NCBI GenBank assembly: GCA_021414305.1
Contig: JAIOOS010000015.1
Coordinates: forward strand, 310,001-374,000
Length of the DNA: 64,000 nucleotides
Origin: Burkholderiales bacterium
GTDB taxonomy: Bacteria; Pseudomonadota; Gammaproteobacteria; Burkholderiales; Burkholderiaceae_C
Reading direction: 5' to 3'
Both the position numbers and the translations under genes were made by a program. Positions 16,894-25,900 of the stretch are shown here, piece after piece (positions within the stretch are counted from its first letter, which is position 1; every line of letters starts with the position of its first letter). The notes under the pieces were generated by a model. It saw nothing but the letters and a program-made list of their open reading frames with translations. It had not been told where the DNA came from and did not search any database.

Positions 16894-18207
16894 TCAGCGG
16901 CCGGGCACTGCCGCACCGAGCTGATCGACCCAATCCTTCAGACCCGGATCGGCGAACCACACTCCGAGCGAGCACTCGGCATCCCGACAGGATCTCGGAT
17001 TGGTGCTTGATGAATCAGGCGTGAACCTGTTGAAGTAGATCAGCGGCCCCTTGTCGGTGATGAACACCTCGGGGTCGGCTCGCTGGACCACGGGCTCGGT
17101 AGGCGTGATGCGGCGGAAGAGCGGATTGGCGGGGTCGGCGCTCGCGATCCAGGCCTCGGTGCGGATGGAGAGCGGCCGCACGGTATGGGACATGAAGATG
17201 AACGAACGCCCTCTGTAGACGAACGGCTCTGGAGACCAGATCTTGTTCCCGGACGGCGCCTTGTAGCTCAGCACGGGTTTCCATGGCCGCGGGTCGTCGG
17301 CGCCGTCTGGCAGGTTGCGGTAGATGCGCAGCTCGGTGTTGTTCACGAGGGTATAGAAGACGAGCTCGTTGCCGAACTCGGGCGCGCACCACATCCAGAC
17401 CTCGTACTTCTTGCCCGCATCGAAGGTCAGCTGGACCGGCACGTTGACGTCGAAGTTGCTGTAGAAGACCTGCTCCGTGCCGGTGCCGTCGTCGATCGGG
17501 TAGACGATGCCTCGCACGCCCGGCTTGTTCGGGTCGTTGCAGACCACGTGGCGCACCGGGAAGTTGTTGGGCGGCATGCCGACGATCGGGCGCTCGGTGC
17601 TCGGGTTGAACACCTCGCGCCAGTAGTGGTTGCCGTCGTTGTCCACGTAGCTGATGCGCGGCGCGGGGTCGTTGTCGACATAGCTGCCGTAGGGTGCGAT
17701 GCGAACATGGTTGGCATCCAGGTAGTTCGTGCACCAGAGGCCGTCGGCGCTGATGTAGGTGCAGGAGCTGGCCGGCGTCAGCGGAGCGGTGATGCTGATG
17801 CGGGCGTTGCGCGCGATGTGCTTGGAAGTGGTGAACTTCGTGGTGACGATGACGTCGCCTCCGGCGGAGAAGGCGAACTCGGGACCGTTCTTGGTGAGCT
17901 GCGAGTCGTCTCTCTTCATGGAGTCGGGATCGAGGAGCATGCCCTTCCCGTTTGCCGGGAAGATCATGCCGGTCGCCCGGTCGATCCACGCCAGCCAGAG
18001 CTTGCCGTCGGTGTCGTTCCAGGTCAGCGCGCCGCGCGACTGGCTGAACTCGTAGTCGAAGAGATCCCTTTGCGGGCTGGCCAGCGCCTCGTTGGGCGTG
18101 AACGTCTGCGCCTGCGCGGGCGAAGACAGCCATGCCGCGGCGGCGAGGCAGAGCGCCAGATAGCGGGACGTGAAGGCCCGCCGCGAACCGTTTCTCCCGT
18201 TCGTCAT
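16894..18207 (-). CDS. Secreted propeller-like protein, paralogue 2
   Basis: 437 aa from the ATG at 18207 (GGGGAG just upstream). A signal peptide (about 10-33; YLALCLAAAAWLSSPAQAQ) is followed by a propeller-like domain homologous to the two other family members: TDGKLWLAWIDRATGMIFPA, ELRIYRNLPDGADDP, WSPEPFVYRGRSFIF and DPEVFITDKGPLIYFNRFTP align with their counterparts. It lacks the CPSCN motif of the other two but has a late Cys pair (CRDAECS). It follows the lipid-cluster dehydrogenase gene by 239 bases on the same strand and is convergent with paralogue 1. Confidence 0.8.
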   Translation of the reverse strand: MTNGRNGSRRAFTSRYLALCLAAAAWLSSPAQAQTFTPNEALASPQRDLFDYEFSQSRGALTWNDTDGKLWLAWIDRATGMIFPANGKGMLLDPDSMKRDDSQLTKNGPEFAFSAGGDVIVTTKFTTSKHIARNARISITAPLTPASSCTYISADGLWCTNYLDANHVRIAPYGSYVDNDPAPRISYVDNDGNHYWREVFNPSTERPIVGMPPNNFPVRHVVCNDPNKPGVRGIVYPIDDGTGTEQVFYSNFDVNVPVQLTFDAGKKYEVWMWCAPEFGNELVFYTLVNNTELRIYRNLPDGADDPRPWKPVLSYKAPSGNKIWSPEPFVYRGRSFIFMSHTVRPLSIRTEAWIASADPANPLFRRITPTEPVVQRADPEVFITDKGPLIYFNRFTPDSSSTNPRSCRDAECSLGVWFADPGLKDWVDQLGAAVPGR

Positions 18208-18261
18208 TCGCTCCCCCCATGCGCCGGTCAGGGCCGGCAGATTCTTCGTAAGCATCGCCAC

Positions 18262-18446
18262 GACGGACGGGCCAATTTCCCGACGCTTCTTGTCGCGGCC
18301 TCGCAGCCGGCCGCGAACGGCTGCGAGACTCTCAGGACAACGCTAGCAGCATGCGTGCCACTGGAAAAGAGGCTGTCCCCTGAACAAGGGTGCCTCGCGC
18401 TGCCGCGGCGCGACCGGCGTGCCCGTTGGAGGCGAGGCGAAAGGCC
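18262..18446. other. Intergenic gap with a 9-bp inverted repeat
   Basis: Between the double-SDR gene and the paralogue 2 gene. A perfect 9-bp inverted repeat (CTCGCAGCC at 18300-18308 and GGCTGCGAG at 18319-18327, 10-base loop) would form a stable hairpin in the transcript. There is no T-run after it on the minus strand, so it is at best an imperfect terminator, or a processing site separating the biosynthetic operon from the secreted protein gene. Confidence 0.35.
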
Positions 18447-20060
18447 TCAGTCGACCGCCTTGGCCGCCGCCTTGCGCCTGCGTGCGCCCACCGGCGTGAT
18501 GACCGGCCCGACGAGCATCGAGTCTTCCGGCTGAAGCAGCATGAAGACGATGAGGTCGGCAACGCGCTCGGGCGGCATGGCGTCGCCCGGCATCGGCGCC
18601 GGCAGGTTCTGCTCCCAGAACGGCGTCGCGACCGCGCCCGGCATCAGGGCCTGGACCTTCACGCCGAAGCTCTTCACTTCGTCGGCCACCGCCTGGGTCA
18701 GGCCGATCACGCCGAACTTCGAGGCGCAGTAGGGGCTGTCGTACGCCCTGCCCTGGAGCCCCTGCACCGACGACACGTTGACGATCAGCCCGGCACGCTG
18801 CGACACCATCGTCGGCAGGACCGCGCGGTTGGCCAGGAAGACGCCGCGCAGGTTGATCGCCATCACGTCGTCCCACTCGTCGACGCCGGTGTCGACCGCG
18901 AGCTTGGGCGCCGTGCCGCGCTTGCGCAGGATGCCGGCGCAGACGATGAGCGCATCGATGCGGCCGAAACGCTCGAGCGTGGTCTGCACCAGTCGCGCGT
19001 GGTCCTCCTCGCGCCGGACGTCGATCGCGACGCCGAGGGTGGCGGCAGCGCCGAGGCCGGCGATCTCGGTCGCCGCGGCTTCGACGCGCGCGGCATCGAG
19101 ATCGGCCACGACGACCGTGCCGCCGAGCTCGCCGACCGCGCATGCGGTGGCGAAGCCGATGCCGCCGGCCCCGCCGGAAACGATGACGACCTTGCCGCGC
19201 AGGTCGGTCGCGGCTCGAGTGACGTTGGTTCTCATGGTGGACTCGGGTTGGGACAAATTCGCACTGTGGCGTCCGGTCGGCGCGGCCGAACCTTTGGCCG
19301 CCATCGCGCCGGCTGCAGCGTTCGCGCCCACGCCTTCGAGAATGGGGCACGCCATCCTGACATCGGCCGGCATCGACAGCATCCAGACGATGACGTCGGC
19401 GACCCGCGAGCCCGGCGGAATGCCGCCCGGCGTGGGCAGCGGCCCGGTCTGGCGGAGCACCTCGGTGGCGAATCGCCCGGGCGCCATCACCTGCACCCGC
19501 ACGCCGGCGCCGGCCACCTCTTCGGCGAGCGACTCGCTGAAGCCGATGACGCCGAATTTCGAGGCGCAATACGGCGCGTCGAACGCGATGCCCTGGCGGC
19601 CGGACTTCGACGACACGTTGAGGATGTCGCCGCGGCCCGCCTGCAGCATCGCCGGCAGAACCGCGCGGTTGGCGAAGTAGGTGCCGCGCAGATTGGTATC
19701 CACCACCTCGTCCCACTCGTCGCAGGAAAGCTGCGCGACCGTGCGCAGGGTCGAGCCCGCGGCGCGCAGGATGCCTGCCGCGTGAACAAGGATGTCGATC
19801 CGGCCGTGCCGTTCCAGCGTGGCCGCGGCCATGCGCGCCATGTCGTTCTCGACGCGCACGTCGAGCGGCAGCAACAAGGGGGCAGCCATGCCGGCCTCGA
19901 CCACCGCATCCGCTGTCGCCGCCAATCGCCCGGCATCGCGACCCACCAGGACCGGAATCGCACCGGCGCGTGCCAGCGAGACGCAGGTGTCGCGGCCGAT
20001 GCCGCTGCTCGCGCCGGTGACGATCGCGACCCGGCCCGCCAATGGGCCGCCGGCGATCAC
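18447..20060 (-). CDS. Tandem double short-chain dehydrogenase (fused SDR-SDR)
   Basis: 537 aa starting at a GTG that overlaps the acyl carrier protein stop (GTGA). Two complete SDR domains are fused. Domain 1 (about 5-250) has VTGASSGIGRD, the Ser in LNVSSKSG and PYCASKFGVIGFSESLAEEV. Domain 2 (about 285-530) has VSGGAGGIGFA, VNVSSVQG and PYCASKFGVIGLTQAVADEV. Both keep the Tyr-x-x-x-Lys pair and similar C-terminal tails (VADVIVWMLSMP and VADLIVFMLLQP), showing tandem duplication. They are predicted NAD(P)H ketoreductases or hydroxyacyl dehydrogenases of the lipid cluster. Confidence 0.85.
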   Translation of the reverse strand: MIAGGPLAGRVAIVTGASSGIGRDTCVSLARAGAIPVLVGRDAGRLAATADAVVEAGMAAPLLLPLDVRVENDMARMAAATLERHGRIDILVHAAGILRAAGSTLRTVAQLSCDEWDEVVDTNLRGTYFANRAVLPAMLQAGRGDILNVSSKSGRQGIAFDAPYCASKFGVIGFSESLAEEVAGAGVRVQVMAPGRFATEVLRQTGPLPTPGGIPPGSRVADVIVWMLSMPADVRMACPILEGVGANAAAGAMAAKGSAAPTGRHSANLSQPESTMRTNVTRAATDLRGKVVIVSGGAGGIGFATACAVGELGGTVVVADLDAARVEAAATEIAGLGAAATLGVAIDVRREEDHARLVQTTLERFGRIDALIVCAGILRKRGTAPKLAVDTGVDEWDDVMAINLRGVFLANRAVLPTMVSQRAGLIVNVSSVQGLQGRAYDSPYCASKFGVIGLTQAVADEVKSFGVKVQALMPGAVATPFWEQNLPAPMPGDAMPPERVADLIVFMLLQPEDSMLVGPVITPVGARRRKAAAKAVD

Positions 20061-20368
20061 GTTGCCAGCTGCTCCATCAGGAAGTCGACGATCTGCTTGA
20101 CCTGGAGCTCCATCACGTAGCGACCGTCCACCATCAGGAGGTTCTCGAAGTGCAGATGCCGCCGCTGCACGAGGGCCTCCAGGCCCACGACCAGCTGAAC
20201 GACGTCGATCGAATTGAAGGCCAGGTCGGCCATCAGGCGGGTCTCGCCGGTGATCGGCTCGGTGGAATCGAGGTCCCAGTCCGCCGTCATGTCGGCCAGG
20301 AGCGCGCAGACGCCGGTCTCGAGCTCTTGCCGCGTGAACGTCTTGGTGGCGGTGGTGGAATCGGACAT
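20057..20368 (-). CDS. Discrete acyl carrier protein
   Basis: 103 aa from the ATG at 20368 with TTGGAG 7-12 bases upstream. It has an acidic N-terminal helix and the carrier motif LAFNSIDVVQLVVGLE; the Ser in FNSID would carry phosphopantetheine in place of the common DSL. Helices on either side (ELETGVCALLADM, VKQIVDFLMEQL) match the ACP bundle. It is translationally coupled to the double dehydrogenase (GTGA overlap). The PPTase domain of PKS2 is the obvious candidate to activate it. It would carry an intermediate or starter for the polyketide enzymes. Confidence 0.82.
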   Translation of the reverse strand: MSDSTTATKTFTRQELETGVCALLADMTADWDLDSTEPITGETRLMADLAFNSIDVVQLVVGLEALVQRRHLHFENLLMVDGRYVMELQVKQIVDFLMEQLAT

Positions 20369-20417
20369 GGTGAAAAACTCCAATGGAAAATCTTGCGGCG
20401 GGGTGGCCGGCTCGAGC

Positions 20418-21326
20418 TCAGTTGCTGCGCTTGATCGCGCAGGCCTCGAGCCAGTTGTGTTGAACGCTGGGCACGCCCGCGCTTTCGAGTGCGGACGCGG
20501 CCGTGGCCGCGAGCGCCTGCGACGCGATCCCCTCGGGATAGCCGCCCAGCTGCGCTTCTGCCAGCCCACTATACGAGCCGATCGCCGCCAGTGAATTCTG
20601 GTCGAAGAGCACGGGACGCTCGACGAGCTGCTGCACCTCCAGCCCGTGGCTGCCAAGCAGCGCGCGCCACTCCGCGGGCGTCAGCCAGCGGTTCTGGAAG
20701 GCCACCGAGGACAGCTGCGACTTGATCCGCTGACGCTTGATGGCCGGCCCGCCGGCGGCGACCTGCTCCGCGCTGAGCCGGGCTATCCAGGTCATCGCGT
20801 CCTTCGTCCATTCGTAGTAGACCTGCTGCGTCAGCGGCGGCCAGCACCCCGCGTAGAAGCCGGAGCTGAACGAGAACATGCCGCCGGGCCGCAGCACGCG
20901 CGAGATCGCGCCGACGAGCTCGTCCTTGGCGCCGATCAGGTGAATCGCGTTGGCGATGTTGACGAAGTCGAAGGTGCCTTCGTGAAAGGGCAGGTCGGTG
21001 GCCGACCCGACCTGCAGCGTCACACCGCGGGAAACCGGCGCGTAGCCGGGATCGGGCGCGTCGAGCGTGCGCACCGCATACCCGAGCCGCGTGTAGTTCT
21101 GGGCGGCAAGGCCGATCTGCACCGGATCGAGGTCGATCTGGTACAGGCTCGCTTCGGGCGCGGCGGCCAGAAGGAGCTTCCCGACGGCGCCGGTGCCGCC
21201 GCAAAGGTCGAGGATGCGAGTCACCCGGCCCAGGGGCAGGCCGTTGACGAAGCCTTCGTTGGCGGCGACGTAGGCGGGGTCGGTCGAGAAGCGGTCGTAG
21301 GTCGTGTCGACTGCGGCAACGGTCAT
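20418..21326 (-). CDS. SAM-dependent methyltransferase
   Basis: 302 aa. A class I methyltransferase core: motif I ILDLCGGTGAVGKLLLAA, motif II near LYQIDLDPVQ, motif post-II LQVGSATDLPFHEGTFDFV and motif III ISRVLRPGGMFSFSSGF. There is no signal peptide. It is 4 bases from the phosphodiesterase gene and about 50 bases from the ACP gene, so it belongs to the lipid operon. It probably methylates an O or C atom of the acyl chain or head group; the sequence does not tell which. Confidence 0.85.
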   Translation of the reverse strand: MTVAAVDTTYDRFSTDPAYVAANEGFVNGLPLGRVTRILDLCGGTGAVGKLLLAAAPEASLYQIDLDPVQIGLAAQNYTRLGYAVRTLDAPDPGYAPVSRGVTLQVGSATDLPFHEGTFDFVNIANAIHLIGAKDELVGAISRVLRPGGMFSFSSGFYAGCWPPLTQQVYYEWTKDAMTWIARLSAEQVAAGGPAIKRQRIKSQLSSVAFQNRWLTPAEWRALLGSHGLEVQQLVERPVLFDQNSLAAIGSYSGLAEAQLGGYPEGIASQALAATAASALESAGVPSVQHNWLEACAIKRSN

Positions 21327-21330
21327 CCCG

Positions 21331-22929
21331 CTACTCCATGTAGCCCAGCATCTGCAGCTGAGCCATGATCTGCGCCTTCTCGTCCTGGCCCATGCCCGCG
21401 GATTCGTCGACCTTGTTCGCGCCCGCGGTCGAGGCGCCGATGACCACCGGGCGACGCTCGAGCTGCTCGGCCGTGAACATCGCCTGCGGCACCTTGCCCT
21501 CGAAGTCGGACGGCACGTTCAGGCCCAGGCTGTAGAGCAGGGTCGCGCACACGTCGGTGATGTTGCGCCGGGCGATCGTCGCGCCCTTTGAGATGCCGGG
21601 ACCGTAGGCCAGGAACACGCCGTCGGGATGGTGCGTGCCGGCGATCTCTTCCCGTGGATGGACGACCGGCAGCTTGTTCTTGATCGACACGAAGCCGAAG
21701 TCGCGCAGCACGAGCAGCAGGTCGGGCGCGTCGTGCATCGCCTCGCCGGGGAACACGTCCTCGCGCAGGTGGATCTCGGTGATGATGCGTTCGCCGGTGG
21801 CCGGATCCTTCAGGTCCTCGAGGTCACGGATCAGACGCTTGCGCAGCGCTTCGTACTCTTCCGGCTTGACGCCGGTCTCGCCCGGGTTGCGGGCGACGCG
21901 GATGTTGATGCCGTTGCTCGAGGGCGTGCGGCAGTAGGCGTAGGTGTGCTGCCAGTCGAGGTAGGCGAACATGCTTTCCTCGCGGCGCCGGCCGGCGTCG
22001 GTGTCGGGCACCTCCTTCCACTTGAGATAGCCCTTCTCGTGCAGGTAGGCGTTGATCCGCACGACTTCGGTGGTGGCGGTGAAGCCGTGGTCGGAAGCAA
22101 GGAATACCTGCACCTCGGGCCCGGCGGCAGTGACCAGCTTCTCGATGAAACCGTCGAGCTGGCGGAAGTAGTCGAGGCAGAGCACGCGCATGCGCTTGTG
22201 GTAGTCGCTCACGTCGGGCGTCTGCTGCTTCGGATCGACGTACAGCCAGGCCTGGTGCTGCAGCTTGTCGACGCCGTCGAACATCACCGCCATCAGCTCC
22301 GGCGACTCCTCGCGCAGCAGGTGGTCGGCGATGCGGAACCACTGCATCTCGCGCGGCAGGTGGTACTTCACCCAGTTCTCGCGATCTTCATGGGTGAGCT
22401 CTTCCATCGCCTGCTTTTCCTGCTCGAAGTCCCAGGCGAGCTCCTTCGGATTGAAGTCGGGAATCGTCTTCAAACGGTCGTAGAGGTCGGCCGGCGCGGA
22501 GCTGCGGCGCAGGTGCCGCCACGGAATGAAGCCGGGGACCAGGAATCCGTTCAGGTCCTTCGGCGGCGGCGCGGTGAACGGAAAGTTGAGCGCGGCGACC
22601 TTCAGGCCCTGACGGCTGGCGATCGACCAGATCGTCTCGACCCGGCAGTCGCGCGAGTCGTAGAGGGTGATGTAGACATCCTCCCCCCGCTCCTCGGCGC
22701 GGATGAAGTCGAACACGCCGTGATGGCCCGGTGAACGCCCGGTCATCAGCGACACCCAGGCCGGCGGCGTCAGCGGATTGGGCGTGGAGCGCAGCTTGGC
22801 GCGCGTGCCTTCCTCGAAGATCTTCGCCAGGAAAGGCATGACCGGCCCTTCCCCGGTGCGCGCGGTCAGGTCGTTGAGGACCGTGAACGTGGCGCCGTCC
22901 ATGCCGATGAAGAGGGTACGTACGCTCAT
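21331..22929 (-). CDS. Type I phosphodiesterase / alkaline-phosphatase-superfamily protein
   Basis: 532 aa with AAAGGAAG upstream of the ATG. It belongs to the nucleotide pyrophosphatase/phosphodiesterase group of the alkaline phosphatase superfamily. Visible metal and catalytic motifs: FIGMDGATFTVLN, the nucleophile region NPLTPPAWVSLMTGRSPGHH, MFDGVDKLQHQAW, FLASDHGFTAT and EIAGTHHPDGVFLAYGPG. There is no signal peptide, so it is probably cytoplasmic. It is located between PKS2 and the methyltransferase with short gaps. It could hydrolyse or transfer a phospho- or sulfo-head group on the lipid product. Confidence 0.85.
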   Translation of the reverse strand: MSVRTLFIGMDGATFTVLNDLTARTGEGPVMPFLAKIFEEGTRAKLRSTPNPLTPPAWVSLMTGRSPGHHGVFDFIRAEERGEDVYITLYDSRDCRVETIWSIASRQGLKVAALNFPFTAPPPKDLNGFLVPGFIPWRHLRRSSAPADLYDRLKTIPDFNPKELAWDFEQEKQAMEELTHEDRENWVKYHLPREMQWFRIADHLLREESPELMAVMFDGVDKLQHQAWLYVDPKQQTPDVSDYHKRMRVLCLDYFRQLDGFIEKLVTAAGPEVQVFLASDHGFTATTEVVRINAYLHEKGYLKWKEVPDTDAGRRREESMFAYLDWQHTYAYCRTPSSNGINIRVARNPGETGVKPEEYEALRKRLIRDLEDLKDPATGERIITEIHLREDVFPGEAMHDAPDLLLVLRDFGFVSIKNKLPVVHPREEIAGTHHPDGVFLAYGPGISKGATIARRNITDVCATLLYSLGLNVPSDFEGKVPQAMFTAEQLERRPVVIGASTAGANKVDESAGMGQDEKAQIMAQLQMLGYME

Positions 22930-22950
22930 GGGGCTTCCTTTGGCAACTTG

Positions 22951-25900
22951 TCAATGAATCTCTACGGCCGCGGCCTCGCCCGCCGCCACTGCGATCACCG
23001 CCGCGCCGTCGCGGACGATGCGGACATGGGTCGCCGTACCCTCGAAGACGACCTCCGCGCGGGCGCAGGTGTCGTCGACGAAACCGACCTCGAAGGCCTC
23101 GGGTCGGCCCTGCAGGCCGAGGCCAAGGTACTTGGCGGCCGCTTCCTTGGCGCACCAGAGGCGAAGCAGACGCTCGTCGAGCGCCGTACCGGCCAGGCCT
23201 TCGACGGTGGCGCGCTCGCCGGCGGTGAGGATGCCGATCATTAGCTCGGGTTGACGGATGTTGCCCAGGTCCTCGAAGTCGACGCCCACCGGCGAATCCG
23301 CCGCGGCCACCGCGACCAGGCAGGCGCGTGCGGTGTGCGAGAGCGAGACCTGCGGCGCCTCGGCCAGATCGCCGCGCCACCAGCCGTCGACATAGGGCGC
23401 GCCGAGCTCGTCGTGCAGCACCGTGATGTCGGAAGGAAAGAGAAGCGTTCCCGTCTGCTGGAACAAGGCCATCCGCACCGCCTCCTTGACGGCGGCGCGG
23501 CCGAACAGCCACTCCCGCCGGCGCCGCGCCGTGCCCGAAAGCGCACGCCATTCGGCCCGCTCCTCGGCTCCGAGCAAGGCGTGCGCCAGGATGCGCAGGA
23601 AGATCGCGTTCGACTGGCCGCAGAAGTCCTCGGCGAAGTGCGGCACCTCCCACAACGACACGCCGGCGCCCGGCCGGGCCCTGCTCGGCTGTCCGAGGAG
23701 ACCGCGCAAGGGGTCGCGCCGGACTTCGTAGAAGGTGTGCGGCACCGCGAAGAAGACATTCACCAGGCCCCTGACGCGCAGCAAGGGCGTGCCCGCGGCG
23801 TCGAGACATTCGAAGTCCCAGGCGCGCGGCGCCGAGATCTCGCCCGCGCCCGCTTCGAGCGGGCTCTGCCGCGCCTGCATCGTCAGCCCCGCCAGCCCCG
23901 CCGGGCACGGCGCATACAGCTCGATCCGGGCGATGGTCGACGGGAAGCAGTTGAAGTCGACGCCGGCCTGCTGCGCGACCCAGTAGGCCGCGACCTGGCC
24001 GACGGCGTCGAGCAGGACCGGATTGAGGATCAGGCGCGGCGTCTCGCCGACGACGAAGAAGTCCTGCAGGCCGGCGTCGAACAGCTCGGCGTCGATGCCG
24101 GCTTCGTTCCAGCCGGCGATGCGGCGCACGCTCTGGAACACGGGCCCGTGGAACATGCCGGTGGTGTAGAGCTCGGGGCCGCTCCAGACCGACTCGCGCG
24201 CCGCGCCGAGCGGAGCGAGCCCGCCGAGGCGCCAGTCGGGCGCGAACTGGAAGTCGGCCGTGACCACCGGCTCGGTGCCGTTGAAGATCGTCGCCCGATA
24301 GAGCTGGCGCGCGGCGTCATGCAGATCGGCGCGCACTTCCAGCGTCAGCGCCTCGTCGTCGAGGGCGATCCAGTCGAAGGCACGCACGTTCTCGATGGCC
24401 TGCAGCGCCACGCTTTCGCTCAGCAGGCTGCAAGCCTCGGCCATGATCTCGACGCTGACCATCAGCGGCACGCACGCCAGACCGCAAAGGCCGCTGTCCG
24501 GTGCCGAGACGGGGCCTGAGAGAACGTGGCTCTTCAGGAAGTTGTGGGCGAGATCCAGATGGCAGCGAGCCACGAGATGTTGTTCGCCGCGCTCGGTGAT
24601 CTCGTGCAGGAACGGCAGGTCGACGCTGCCGTGCGACGGCGACGGCGTCGCTTCGACCGTCGCGCCTTGCCACGACTCGACCACCGCACGCTGCTGCTCG
24701 AGGAAGCCGCGCATCACGTCGAAGTAGTCGGCCATGACGTCGGCGAGCGGATCGCGTTCGGGGCCGGTCGCGCTCGCGAGCGCCACGGCGCCAGCTTCGG
24801 CGTCCGGCTCGAACTGCGGCTCGGCGGGGGCATCGACGACTACTGCGCCGTCATCGGCAGGCGGCGGCGCGCGCTCGGCAACGACGGCGAGCTTGCGCAG
24901 CGCTTCGCGGTCCTCCGCCGAATAGCGAAGCACGGGCATGGTGTTGTCGAGCAGCACGCCGTGCGGCCGGAGATCGACCGGCTGGGCCAGGTCGAGGTCG
25001 GCGATCCGGCGGCCGGCAAACAGCGACTCGAGCCGCACCGGACGACCGCTCGCGTAGAGCTGGGCAAGCACGGTGAGAAGCTGCTCGACGCCGCCGCGGC
25101 GACGCAGATTGGTGGCGACGGCGATCTGCGCCTTGCCGGCAGGGATGTCGTTGACGAACGCGGTGAGGTTGCCCGAAGGACCCACTTCGACGAAGCAGCC
25201 GACGCCGTCGGCGACCATCTGCTCGATCGTCTCGCGAAAGCGCACTTTCTGCGACCACTGCGCCGCGGCGAGCTTGCGCACGCCCGCGGCCGCGCTGGGG
25301 AAGGGCATCGCCGAGGCGCAGGAGTAGAGCGGCACCCGCGGCGCGCGCAGCTTGATCCGGCCGTAATAGGCGTGGAACGCGGCGCTGACGTCGGCGAAGT
25401 CTGCCGTGTGGTAACCCCGATCGAACGGGAGCGGCAGGCAGATCGCGCCGTCGGCGGAGAGGACGCCCTGGAGCGAGGCCATCGCCGCCGGCGCGCCGTA
25501 CAGCACGAGCTGGTTGCCGCAGTTGTCCATGGCGATCACGACCGCGGCGCCGGTGGCGGCGATGTGCGCCTGCACTGCCTCGGCCGGCATCGCACCGACG
25601 GCGAGCAAGGCGCCGGTGGGGATCTTCCCCTCGCCCAGCACCTGCTCGTACACCGCGTTGAGCTCGCGCACGAAGGCCGCCAGCTCGAGCGGCGTCTCCG
25701 CCGGCACCGCGCCCGAAGCGGCCAGCGCCGCCGACTCGCCCGAGCTGTGGCCCATCATCACGTCGGGTTCGACGCCGAGCGAGCGCAGCAGTGAGTGCAT
25801 CGCCATGCCGGCGACGAACACCGCTTCGCTGCCGACGTCCATGTCGTGCAGTCGCGCGTCCAGGCGCTTGCGGCTCGCCTCGTCGTTCTCGCTGGCGTGC

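Noticed and set aside
18300..18327. Rho-independent terminator after the double SDR gene
   Set aside because: The hairpin is good but no T-run follows on the minus strand; kept only as an inverted repeat.
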